Under the pieces are notes generated by a model. The model did no database searches. It saw nothing but the letters and a program-made list of their open reading frames with translations, and was not told the DNA's origin. A program made the translations under genes and the position numbers. Of a DNA stretch of 64,000 bases, positions 21,656 to 29,892 are shown in pieces (within the stretch, counting starts at the first letter, position 1; every line of letters starts with the position of its first letter). Source of the DNA: Tritrichomonas musculus (Eukaryota; Parabasalia; Tritrichomonadida; Tritrichomonadidae); the NCBI GenBank assembly GCA_039105265.1, contig JAPFFF010000050.1, positions 682,001 to 746,000 on the forward strand. Direction: 5' to 3'.

Positions 21656-24600
21656 ATGACGAAGTTGTTGAGTAGACTATCGAAATCTGAGATTCTATCA
21701 TTACCAGGGTTTGATAGATATGGATCACTCAAGATCAAAGAGTTGAAACCTATATTGAAGAAGAGTATCAAACAGATGAATATCGATTTTAGAGGTGTAC
21801 GTGTATCTGATTATGTTAACCGATTCAATGAAATTCGTGAACAGAAACAGTCTGATGACGATCTATTTAAACGAATGTCGACAATGAAACATCAACAACA
21901 GAAACAACATCAAAGTCATGAACAGTATAAACAATCATTGAAAGATACAGCTATGTTCGAACGTTCATTGATGAATATGAGTGAACTCTATTCAGTTCCA
22001 CATCCAAGTGAAAGTAAACTATTCATCGAATCGTTAATGAATGTCGATACTGAATATACGACAACCAAATCCGATGAACGACTCCGTTATGAAGAGAATG
22101 TTCATGACAAAGATGAGTATCAAAACGAAATGAAGAGAATGATGATCGCTGTTAAGAATCATGAATCATTTGAAATCGATATCGATGATGATAGTGAGAA
22201 ACAATACGCTTTCGTTAAAGTGTTACGATATATTCGTAAGATGAAAACAAATGAATGGAGACCAATTATAACTGGTTATGACATGAATGGTAATGGTCGA
22301 AAGTTCAGTATCAACAAAGAGTTGGATCTCGAAACTATGATACGATGTATACTCGGTGAGATAACTGTAGAACAATACAGTTCTGATTGTGATCCAAATC
22401 TAATCGGTTGGGATTACATTCCGGTTCGATTCGAAGTGAAGTTCATCAAGATGACTAAGAATGAAGAGACTGGAAAGACTGAGTTCATCGAAAAGGTTGA
22501 TGGTGAAGAAGTAGTAATCGAATCAGTTGATGACTTTCGTGAAACTCCAGACGGTGGTTTCTTTCCATACATCAACCTAATCAATGGTTTAGACTTGACC
22601 AGATATCAGATATTCAACACCATTAACAAGAATAACTATCGTGATAACTGTTTCGTATACGCTTGTGTTCAATCAGGGGTGTTCAATGATGACGAACTCC
22701 ATAAGCTTCGTTCAATAATGTTAACTCGATCGATACCAAACAAGAAGATATTGGAAATAGCTATTCAAATGAAGTGTCACTTCGTTGTATACAAATTTGA
22801 TGATAAGAGAGATTCACGACATCAGAAACAACTCAGTGTTGATACTCGTAAGAATCCGAAAGTCATAGCTGATCGAAAGATTCAATTATTGTTATATAAA
22901 GAACATTACATGATCGATATGAAAGAGATGATCCCGATAACGAAGTTTTATATTAAATATCATGATGAGATTGATATGTTATATCCAAATATGAACATTC
23001 AACAACGATTTCGTATTCGTGATATCAAAGATGATGATGATACTCCAAAATATAAACCAGATGATTGGACTGGAACTGAACTCACCACAGTTATTAAAAC
23101 TATGTTCGAACATGGATGTTTCAGAGAGATCAACCAATGTGAACAGGGTATACTCGATACATGTGAGTTCGATAATCATTTGAATGACTACGTTAGTCTC
23201 AGTTATGATGAAGAATCATGTTGTAGACTTGAATCGGCTGACACTAAGAAGATAACTGAATGGTCTCATATCTATTACGCCGATTACGAAACTGATGTAA
23301 CTGTATCTCCACATCGACCATATCTGATTTGTCTCTGTGATGACAAACATGTTGTACCATTCACTGGATCTAAACTCACGTCAACGTTCTTGATGTCACT
23401 CAAAAGTAATTCGTTAACATACTTCCACAATCTGAAATACGACGCTTGTTTCTTCATTCATGAACCAGAATGGGAGACTCAAATAACTCAACGTAGTGGA
23501 ACTCTATTACAAGTCGTTATGGATCACTATAAATGGATCCAAGTTATCGATCCAAAGACTAAGAAACCAGTTATCGATCCGAAAACGAAACAACCGGAGA
23601 TGAAGAAGATTCGTGATAAACACTTAACATTCCGTAACAGCTATTCGATTATACCAGCTCCATTACGTGATTTCGATGACATGTTCAATCTAAAGGTTCA
23701 TAAAGAGATCATCGCTTATCGAATCTACACTGAAAAGAATCTACAACGAAAGACTATACCATTCGATGAATTCTATGATCAATACGTTAACGAAAACATC
23801 GATAAGAAGACAGTAGACGAACTCGAACAAGATCGTAAACAGTTGATTTCAAACGCTAAGTTCGCTAAATCATACGATGAAGCTAATGAAACAATCGATA
23901 TTATGAAGTACGCTACGTTCTATTGTATCAAAGATTGTGTTACGTTGATGGATGGGATGACGAAGTTCAATAACGATTTAGCTGAAGTGTTCACCAAAAC
24001 TGATAAACCATGGATTGGTATTCATCAATTCATATCTATCTCAGCTGTTGGTTATGATTTCGCTCGTATATATGGTTGTTTCGATGGATGTTATCTATTA
24101 AGTGGTAAACCCCAGAACTTCATCCAACGTTGTGTCAGTGGTGGTCGTACAATGACAGCTAATAACGAAAAACAGTACATCGTTGATCGTATCCAAGACT
24201 TCGATGCTGTTAGTCTATATCCATCATCTATGTCAATTATGGATGGAGTCGCTAAAGGTAAACCAAAGGTGATTCCAGATGATTGTACTCATGAACAGTT
24301 AATGAATTACGATACATTCTTTATCGAAGTCAACATCAACAAATTATCGTGTAAGTCCAATCGTCCGTATAAGTTCGGTCATGTATTCACCCATAATGAA
24401 GCTGGATCCAAAATATTCTGTAATGAAACAGTCGATCATTACTACGTCGATAAGATCACCTTGATGGATTTAATCGAATTCTATGATATTGATTACGAAC
24501 TCATCCGTGGATACTATTTCGATGAAGGTTTCAACAACAAGATCAATGAGTTCATCAAAACGTTATTCGATCTAAGATTGAAGTACAAGAATGAACATAA

Positions 24601-25336
24601 TCCATTGGAGAAGACGATTAAACTGTTGTTGAACTCCATCTACGGTAAATCAATATTGAAACCAATGAATGATGAAATCAAAGTCGTTAACAAGAAGAAT
24701 CTTATATCATATATCTATCGTAACTATAACTTCATCAAAGAAGTATCATTCAATGATTCAACTAAATGTTTCGTTAAGAAGATCAAACCAATCAACAATC
24801 ACTTCAATCTTCCACAGTTTGGAGCTTCTGTATTATCATGGAGTAAACACATCATGAATCAAGTGGTGTCAACAGCTGAACAACACGGAATCGATATATA
24901 CTACACTGACACGGACAGTGTCCATATAAAAGAATCAGATGTACCTGTATTAGCTCAGATCTATAAAGAAAAGTATGGTCGTGATTTGATCGGTAAACAG
25001 ATGACACAGTTTCATTGTGATTTCGATTCATTTGATGGAGCTGTTGGTAAGATACATTCACGTAAGTTGATCGCTCTTGGTAAGAAATCATATCTCGACA
25101 TATTAGTTGACGAAGTTGGTTTAGAAGGTTATCATATTAGGTGTAAAGGGGTACCAAAACAGTGTATACTCAATAAGTGTAAACGAATGAATATCACAGT
25201 TGAAGAGTTATACGAACGATTATACAATGGTGAATCAATCACATTTGATCTCACTGATGGTTGTAACTGTTTTCGTAAGACGAAGTGTTTCCAACAAATC
25301 ACATTACCACAGTTCTTACGTAAAGTTCAATTCTAA
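21656..25336 (+). CDS. polB: Protein-primed family B DNA polymerase with N-terminal Cys/His domain
   Basis: 1226 aa. Exonuclease motifs: YADYETD (about 541) and YFHNLKYD (Exo II). Polymerase motifs: DFDAVSLYPSS (motif A, about 848), KLLLNSIYGK (motif B, about 989), YTDTDS (motif C, about 1083), then KKSYLDI. This is the pPolB layout used by Polintons for protein-primed replication of a linear DNA copy. The N-terminal 500 aa form a helical region, then a domain with DNCFVYACVQSG (Cys332) and later LYKEHYMI (His417). That pattern recalls OTU-like cysteine proteases or a related fold, and no separate Maverick protease is visible elsewhere. The start follows ATTATTTTTTTATTTATCGTAA. Confidence 0.95.
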   Translation: MTKLLSRLSKSEILSLPGFDRYGSLKIKELKPILKKSIKQMNIDFRGVRVSDYVNRFNEIREQKQSDDDLFKRMSTMKHQQQKQHQSHEQYKQSLKDTAMFERSLMNMSELYSVPHPSESKLFIESLMNVDTEYTTTKSDERLRYEENVHDKDEYQNEMKRMMIAVKNHESFEIDIDDDSEKQYAFVKVLRYIRKMKTNEWRPIITGYDMNGNGRKFSINKELDLETMIRCILGEITVEQYSSDCDPNLIGWDYIPVRFEVKFIKMTKNEETGKTEFIEKVDGEEVVIESVDDFRETPDGGFFPYINLINGLDLTRYQIFNTINKNNYRDNCFVYACVQSGVFNDDELHKLRSIMLTRSIPNKKILEIAIQMKCHFVVYKFDDKRDSRHQKQLSVDTRKNPKVIADRKIQLLLYKEHYMIDMKEMIPITKFYIKYHDEIDMLYPNMNIQQRFRIRDIKDDDDTPKYKPDDWTGTELTTVIKTMFEHGCFREINQCEQGILDTCEFDNHLNDYVSLSYDEESCCRLESADTKKITEWSHIYYADYETDVTVSPHRPYLICLCDDKHVVPFTGSKLTSTFLMSLKSNSLTYFHNLKYDACFFIHEPEWETQITQRSGTLLQVVMDHYKWIQVIDPKTKKPVIDPKTKQPEMKKIRDKHLTFRNSYSIIPAPLRDFDDMFNLKVHKEIIAYRIYTEKNLQRKTIPFDEFYDQYVNENIDKKTVDELEQDRKQLISNAKFAKSYDEANETIDIMKYATFYCIKDCVTLMDGMTKFNNDLAEVFTKTDKPWIGIHQFISISAVGYDFARIYGCFDGCYLLSGKPQNFIQRCVSGGRTMTANNEKQYIVDRIQDFDAVSLYPSSMSIMDGVAKGKPKVIPDDCTHEQLMNYDTFFIEVNINKLSCKSNRPYKFGHVFTHNEAGSKIFCNETVDHYYVDKITLMDLIEFYDIDYELIRGYYFDEGFNNKINEFIKTLFDLRLKYKNEHNPLEKTIKLLLNSIYGKSILKPMNDEIKVVNKKNLISYIYRNYNFIKEVSFNDSTKCFVKKIKPINNHFNLPQFGASVLSWSKHIMNQVVSTAEQHGIDIYYTDTDSVHIKESDVPVLAQIYKEKYGRDLIGKQMTQFHCDFDSFDGAVGKIHSRKLIALGKKSYLDILVDEVGLEGYHIRCKGVPKQCILNKCKRMNITVEELYERLYNGESITFDLTDGCNCFRKTKCFQQITLPQFLRKVQF

Positions 25337-25360
25337 GTCAACTATTTTTGTGTTGATGAA

Positions 25361-25552
25361 ATGGAATATCATTTCGTAGACATCAAGGGGTTCAATGGTC
25401 GATACGAGATATCGATTGAAGAACCATACATAATTCGTGATAAGTTAACATATTACGTCATTGATGAGTGGCATAACAATTATGGAGATGTCGGTGTGAT
25501 CTTAAACGGTGAATTCTATCTCATTACTGAGTTGATTTCAAACTTAAATTGA
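25361..25552 (+). CDS. NUMOD4-like mini-protein, possible homing-endonuclease remnant
   Basis: 63 aa. The string GRYEIS..EPYIIRDK...YYVIDEW....GDVGVIL parallels the N-terminus of the HNH protein at 36445 (DYEIN..YPYQIRRK..GYVITEW....YVAVSL), i.e. a NUMOD4-type module without nuclease. It begins after CTATTTTTGTG. Either a solitary DNA-binding module or the surviving end of a former homing gene. Confidence 0.6.
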   Translation: MEYHFVDIKGFNGRYEISIEEPYIIRDKLTYYVIDEWHNNYGDVGVILNGEFYLITELISNLN

Positions 25553-25576
25553 ATCGATTATTTTTATTCTATCGAA

Positions 25577-26041
25577 ATGTCTGTCGAAATCAAACCAACC
25601 GTCAAAAGCTTCGTCGAAACCATTCATCCAATCAACACTGATAAACTCTACGTGTATCTCGATAGTAAGATCTATCCAAACGAGTACGGTATTAGTGTTC
25701 GTCCATTACTCGTCAAATACGGATCAACTGTTATAGACATGTCCAAGATGATCGATATGTTTGGTAAGGTTCCATACATCACAGTGAAAGAGAATCGTTT
25801 TCGATCAGTATATAGAGATCCAATGTTGATGACAATCGATTTGAAACCAAAACAATACAAAGACAACAATTATTATCAATACTTCATCGATAAACTATGT
25901 TTACACTCCGAATTGAAGAGATATGAAATGATCTACAACAAAGCTCATAAAGTCATCAGTGAATATAAACAAACGATCACTAAGAGTCAATCAGTTGATG
26001 ATTTCCGTGAGATTGATAAAGATGACGATGAACCAATCTAA
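25577..26041 (+). CDS. Maverick protein of unknown function, 154 aa
   Basis: 154 aa with a beta-rich looking N-terminal half and a helical, charged C-terminus ending in an acidic tail (REIDKDDDE). TTATTTTTATTC lies just before the ATG. In the left-arm gene row directly after the polymerase region. No family recognised. Confidence 0.65.
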   Translation: MSVEIKPTVKSFVETIHPINTDKLYVYLDSKIYPNEYGISVRPLLVKYGSTVIDMSKMIDMFGKVPYITVKENRFRSVYRDPMLMTIDLKPKQYKDNNYYQYFIDKLCLHSELKRYEMIYNKAHKVISEYKQTITKSQSVDDFREIDKDDDEPI

Positions 26042-26450
26042 ATGGATTCATTCTATTTTTGATCAAAAAATACAAAAACCGTTCCAGGTGGAGATGTTCG
26101 TGCATTCGATATGAGATGATACGTACCCGGGATGATACCACCCCATAAAGAGAAACAATATGCATCTACTCGGTTGGGGAAGAGACTGGAAGTCTTTTCA
26201 TTACGAGGATTACATTTGCCGACAAATGCTTCTGTGTTATCTATACCACAAGTAATAGTTTACCACAAGGTGTTTAGTTCGCTAGGGTTCTATCACAAAT
26301 ATGATACAAAATAACACAGAAAAGTGGTACGGTAGCGAATCGAACCAATGTTCCGGACCATCGATTCATGACTCTACCACTATACCAGTTAGCGCTAACG
26401 TTTATTAGATATCGATTTACTATTTATTCTGTTCACAGTCACTCATAATC
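26042..26450. other. Maverick non-coding region
   Basis: About 400 bp without a gene in an otherwise tightly packed element. It contains several dyads (for example GGTGG near 26089 against CCACC near 26140) and the tRNA-like hairpin at 26326-26401. Possibly a structured RNA or a replication/regulatory region. Confidence 0.5.
26326..26401 (-). ncRNA. tRNA-like hairpin with A-box and B-box matches
   Basis: On the minus strand, TGGTATAGTGGTAGAG resembles a Pol III A box, GGTTCGATTCG matches the B box, and a CTTTT follows as terminator. It folds as a long hairpin (GTGGTAG/CTACC, GAATCGA/TCGATTC). I cannot form a proper cloverleaf because the T stem does not pair. So it is a tRNA-like relic or a Pol III transcript rather than a functional tRNA. 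Confidence 0.35.
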
Positions 26451-26513
26451 GATCAGAATCACTCATGAATCACATCAATAGTTAACTAGTTAGATCTAAC
26501 TAGATATCTAACT
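26451..26513 (+). repeat. Left 63-bp inverted repeat of the ORF325 cassette
   Basis: GATCAGAATCACTCATGAAT... to TAGATATCTAACT. It pairs with 27656-27718 at 57/63 identity. It contains the perfect palindrome AGTTAGATCTAACT. Confidence 0.75.
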
Positions 26514-26637
26514 GATATTCTAACTATATGATTTCTATACTATTTTGATCCATTTTCGATACATTTCGACCATCATAACACGTTCACCAGAAACGCTATC
26601 AATCACATTCTAATCAATTATTTTATCGCTAATTCAA

Positions 26638-27615
26638 ATGATCGCTGAAACATCAACAACAATCAACGGACTTGACTTCGCTGATGAATCATCACGTAAG
26701 TTACTCTTCAACCCATCACTCATGATCATCGGAACTGAACAGATCATGGAGAAGTACAATACCAACTCCAATAACGATCAATTGAAAGAGTGGTATACTA
26801 AACGATCACAGATCAAATACGATCTCTTCAACAGAACACTCGATACGAAGTGTACTCGTGATAGAAACACTAAGAGTGTTGAAGATGTAGTCAATGTGTT
26901 CAATTCAATACCATCTCTGTTGTCATTCGCGAGATCCAAACCGATTATTCCAGAGTTCGATGAGATCCTTGTTAAACCAACTGATACAGCTGAGATCAAA
27001 AAGTTCATTCGTAAAGTCAACTATGAGATGATTGGTTATCATTGTAATCATAAAGTGATGAACGAACAGTGTGATCAAGTGTTCAAAAACATATCCGATC
27101 TATATCACAGTAAAGAGTATGTCGAGTACGAGTCATTCATTGATAGACTCTCAAAATTGATACATCAGATCCGATCGAAAGATAGTTATGGTAAAGACTT
27201 TCATGATGGTGAACTATATTACATACCATTGAATCATGAGATTAAACACATCATCGATAACGTCATCAAGATGAATGGATCAATAACAGCTTATAACGCT
27301 AAGACCAATCCTGAATGTAGCCGATGTAAATCAACTGTACGTAAATACGAGTACTCATTACGTGAGATTGAACGTATGAGATCAGAGATTCAACAAATCA
27401 TATCTAAACCGGCTGAGTCTAAATACGATATCAGAGAGTTTCTGATGAAGAACTATCAAACCGTTGATAGAGTTCCGTTAAGAGATGTCAAAGATAGATA
27501 CAAACAAGAGTTCAATGTGAGTCTCAAGTTCGCTGATTTAATCGAAAAGATCGAGTCAACGAAGCTATTCAAGATCACTAATGTAAGTAACATCAAGTAC
27601 ATGAATCGCCTATAA
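26638..27615 (+). CDS. ORF325, possible winged-helix protein in the nested cassette
   Basis: 325 aa. Mostly helical and charged, with a middle CxxC (CSRCKS) and a YHCNHKV..EQC segment that could bind zinc. The last 60 aa (FLMKNYQ...VPLRDVKDRYKQEF...IEKIESTKLFKIT) look like a winged helix-turn-helix domain of the type seen at ends of viral replication proteins. The start follows AATTATTTTATCGC. No catalytic motif is visible. The codon style matches other Maverick genes, so it has long resided in such elements. Confidence 0.65.
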   Translation: MIAETSTTINGLDFADESSRKLLFNPSLMIIGTEQIMEKYNTNSNNDQLKEWYTKRSQIKYDLFNRTLDTKCTRDRNTKSVEDVVNVFNSIPSLLSFARSKPIIPEFDEILVKPTDTAEIKKFIRKVNYEMIGYHCNHKVMNEQCDQVFKNISDLYHSKEYVEYESFIDRLSKLIHQIRSKDSYGKDFHDGELYYIPLNHEIKHIIDNVIKMNGSITAYNAKTNPECSRCKSTVRKYEYSLREIERMRSEIQQIISKPAESKYDIREFLMKNYQTVDRVPLRDVKDRYKQEFNVSLKFADLIEKIESTKLFKITNVSNIKYMNRL

Positions 27616-27655
27616 ATGAGTTATTTTTGGATCGAAATCGCATAGTTAGATTTAT

Positions 27656-27718
27656 AGTTAGATATCTAGTGAGATCTAACTGTCTAACTTTTGAAGTGAT
27701 TCATGAGTGATTCTGATC
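27656..27718 (-). repeat. Right 63-bp inverted repeat of the ORF325 cassette
   Basis: Reverse complement of 26451-26513 with six substitutions and no indels. It ends 96 bp before the bZIP-like gene. Confidence 0.75.
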
Positions 27719-27814
27719 ATTATCGAACTCATCCGTCAACATTTATACGATACGAATCTACTGATTCATCCATCAACGTTCATGTTCAATACTAATATTT
27801 TATTTTCAACGCAA

Positions 27815-28108
27815 ATGACTATCAATACCGACATCTTCAACGAAACAGACGTAATCAAATCATTACGATCCAAACAATCAGACGAATTAGTCACTGACGA
27901 CAACAATGTCAACGAACTACTCGCTGATGAACCAACCACTCCATCCAAATCCAATCGTGGACGTAAACGTAAATACGCTACTGATGAAGAGAGAATCATC
28001 GCTAGACGCTTACAACAAAAACAATACCGTGAACGAAAGAAACAAGAGTTAGCTGAGTTACGCGCGTTAAAAGCTCGTCTCGACGCTGAATCCAAATCAA
28101 ACGAGTAA
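27815..28108 (+). CDS. bZIP-like DNA-binding protein
   Basis: 97 aa from the ATG at 27815, preceded by TATTTTATTTTCAACGCAA; the longer upstream frame starts with a non-ATG codon and overlaps the inverted repeat. The acidic N-terminus is followed by an RGRKRK hook-like string, then a basic region RRLQQKQYRERKKQEL that runs straight into a heptad-like LAELRALKARLDAE helix. This is bZIP-like but short (about two heptads) and Gln replaces the usual invariant Asn. Likely an element-encoded transcription regulator. Confidence 0.65.
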   Translation: MTINTDIFNETDVIKSLRSKQSDELVTDDNNVNELLADEPTTPSKSNRGRKRKYATDEERIIARRLQQKQYRERKKQELAELRALKARLDAESKSNE

Positions 28109-28113
28109 ATCCA

Positions 28114-28875
28114 TTAATGTAATTTCATTTTTGGATTATCACATGGTTTAACTTTAATGGTAACGAACATCGGACTGGCTAACACTACTGGTTGATACTG
28201 GAAGTCGACTAGTTGTAGATCGATTTGTTTGAATGAATCTATGTTAACGATATTTTTGATTGGTTTACCATAGGTTTCGAAGTTCTGGATGATTGGTGTA
28301 TCTGTGTCGATGATATGATCGATACTAGCTATGACTGATGGTGTGTATTCTATGTCACCGATATTAGATTGAATAGCTTGACCCTGTTTCGATACCAGAT
28401 ATAGTTTATTCGCATAGTCTCTAATCGGTCTCTCAGCTATAATCAATTCATTAGCTGGATATACCTTATTGAGTTTCATGTTGTATAGTCCAGTGACTAA
28501 TCCAGCGCGATGATCAATTCGTGTGAATTTGAATTCATTCATTAACGGAGTAATCAGTGTTCGACCTCTACTTCCATCACCATCAGCGTTAACTCCGACA
28601 TCGATATATCTTTCAGCACCATTCCATTTGAGTATACTATTCGCATCTTTCTTACTAACGTTGAACAGATCTAGACACTCCAATTTATGTTTTTGAGTGT
28701 AACCCCAATCATCTTTATATTCGAATTCGATTACATCATCTTCTGTCGTTATCAATAGATCTCTCGTGTTTATCGAAGCGACATGATATTCAATGTACTC
28801 ACAATTCCATGGTATGTTAATGTTTGCTTGTAAATGACTGTAGTCCGGTCCGGTACTTTGTAACGATAACAGCAT
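28114..28875 (-). CDS. Candidate minor capsid (penton-like) protein
   Basis: 253 aa, beta-rich throughout, no membrane segment or enzyme motif. It ends with a strand-like VVLASPMFVTIKVKP segment. Length and composition fit the single jelly-roll minor capsid proteins that accompany the major capsid protein in Polintons, but I see no diagnostic motif. Divergent from 28879 across a tiny shared promoter and convergent with the bZIP-like gene (5-bp gap). It is the only minus-strand gene in the left arm. The 449-aa gene at 41979 is the alternative penton candidate. Confidence 0.45.
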   Translation of the reverse strand: MLLSLQSTGPDYSHLQANINIPWNCEYIEYHVASINTRDLLITTEDDVIEFEYKDDWGYTQKHKLECLDLFNVSKKDANSILKWNGAERYIDVGVNADGDGSRGRTLITPLMNEFKFTRIDHRAGLVTGLYNMKLNKVYPANELIIAERPIRDYANKLYLVSKQGQAIQSNIGDIEYTPSVIASIDHIIDTDTPIIQNFETYGKPIKNIVNIDSFKQIDLQLVDFQYQPVVLASPMFVTIKVKPCDNPKMKLH

Positions 28876-28890
28876 TTTATGTTAAATAAA

Positions 28891-29892
28891 ATGATTACCC
28901 CATTAGCTGTGCGTGCAATGGCATTGAAAGATCGCGGTTACAAAATCAAAGTCAGAGACGATGAATTGAAGATCACCAAAGACAGTAAAGTTGATGATGT
29001 TCGTATCAATTGTGTCTACACCAAGAACGAAATCGATGAGCTGATTAAAAACACCAAATCAGAGATTAATGATAACTCACTATTCGAACTCCGTGAATCC
29101 GATCAACTGTATCTATATAAACCGTCATTGATTACTCAATCAAGTAAGTACTATGAGATGATATGGAATATCGATTCGCTTATAAGCGAACTTCGTAAAA
29201 CGAATCCGAACTATGAAATTCCATTACAGTTAGAATTCGAATTCAAAGACTATCTGTTTGGTCATACATGGTCATTGATATGGGATGGTCATTCATGGAC
29301 CGGAAACAACGTCGTGAACCTATCATTCAATAAACAGTCGACCGTTAGAAACAACAATGGAAGTCCAGCGATAGTAGTTCGTCACAATGATTACATCGCT
29401 AAATGGATCCGCTGTTTCGTAGATACCGTCAAAGACTCAGACAACTATGCTACTATACTATCCAAATACGTTACAAACTGGAGAGTAATGTACGCTGATG
29501 GAACCGTCATCAATGTATCTGATGATAACGTTAAACTCGGTGAATCACCACATTACGACAACATCGATGTTCAACAATTCGGTGTTAAAGTATCTAACGA
29601 CGTATCCAGTAAGAACATGTTGTACGTACTAGCTGATATCAATATCAACGGTTTTGTAACTCCATTGAAGTGGGATCTGAACATAACTACTCCAATCAAC
29701 CTTCATTATCTGAATACTCGTGACAACAACCCTGTTATAGAGTCATTCACATACATCCGCGAAGTCAAACACTCGAACAAGTCTATTCCAGAAGAGAATA
29801 CCAATAACGACATTCACATCTATATCGAGAAAGAGTATTTCGAACAAAACCAGATACCGCTGATGAAACGTACAATCCATTCGATATCATGA
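28891..29892 (+). CDS. Fiber-like domain protein, upstream partner of the giant fiber gene
   Basis: 333 aa from the second in-frame ATG (28891); the ATG at 28879 lies within the ATTTTATGTTAAATAAA promoter box and would add four residues. The central part (ESDQLYLYKPSLIT...LEFEFKDYLFGHTWSLIWDGHSWTG) is homologous to residues about 890-1000 of the following giant protein (ESDVYYFYRPSMIT...FKFSEYCFGNTWSLTWDGNKWIG). It overlaps the next ORF by ATGA, suggesting co-translation or a split of one ancestral unit. Probable virion surface or adhesion component (inference). Confidence 0.6.
   Translation: MITPLAVRAMALKDRGYKIKVRDDELKITKDSKVDDVRINCVYTKNEIDELIKNTKSEINDNSLFELRESDQLYLYKPSLITQSSKYYEMIWNIDSLISELRKTNPNYEIPLQLEFEFKDYLFGHTWSLIWDGHSWTGNNVVNLSFNKQSTVRNNNGSPAIVVRHNDYIAKWIRCFVDTVKDSDNYATILSKYVTNWRVMYADGTVINVSDDNVKLGESPHYDNIDVQQFGVKVSNDVSSKNMLYVLADININGFVTPLKWDLNITTPINLHYLNTRDNNPVIESFTYIREVKHSNKSIPEENTNNDIHIYIEKEYFEQNQIPLMKRTIHSIS

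Larger units (their letters stand above)
26451..27718. mobile_element. Inverted-repeat-bounded cassette nested in the Maverick
   Basis: A 1268-bp unit: 63-bp inverted repeats enclosing the single gene ORF325. The flanks are ATAATC on the left and ATTATC on the right, 5 of 6 identical, compatible with a decayed 6-bp duplication. Could be a nested transposon, a recombination-exchanged cargo module, or an inversion substrate. Whether the gene encodes the mobilising function is unknown. Confidence 0.5.

Noticed and set aside
26326-26401. Canonical tRNA gene
   Set aside because: A- and B-box matches are good, but T stem and acceptor pairing fail, so only a tRNA-like call is kept.
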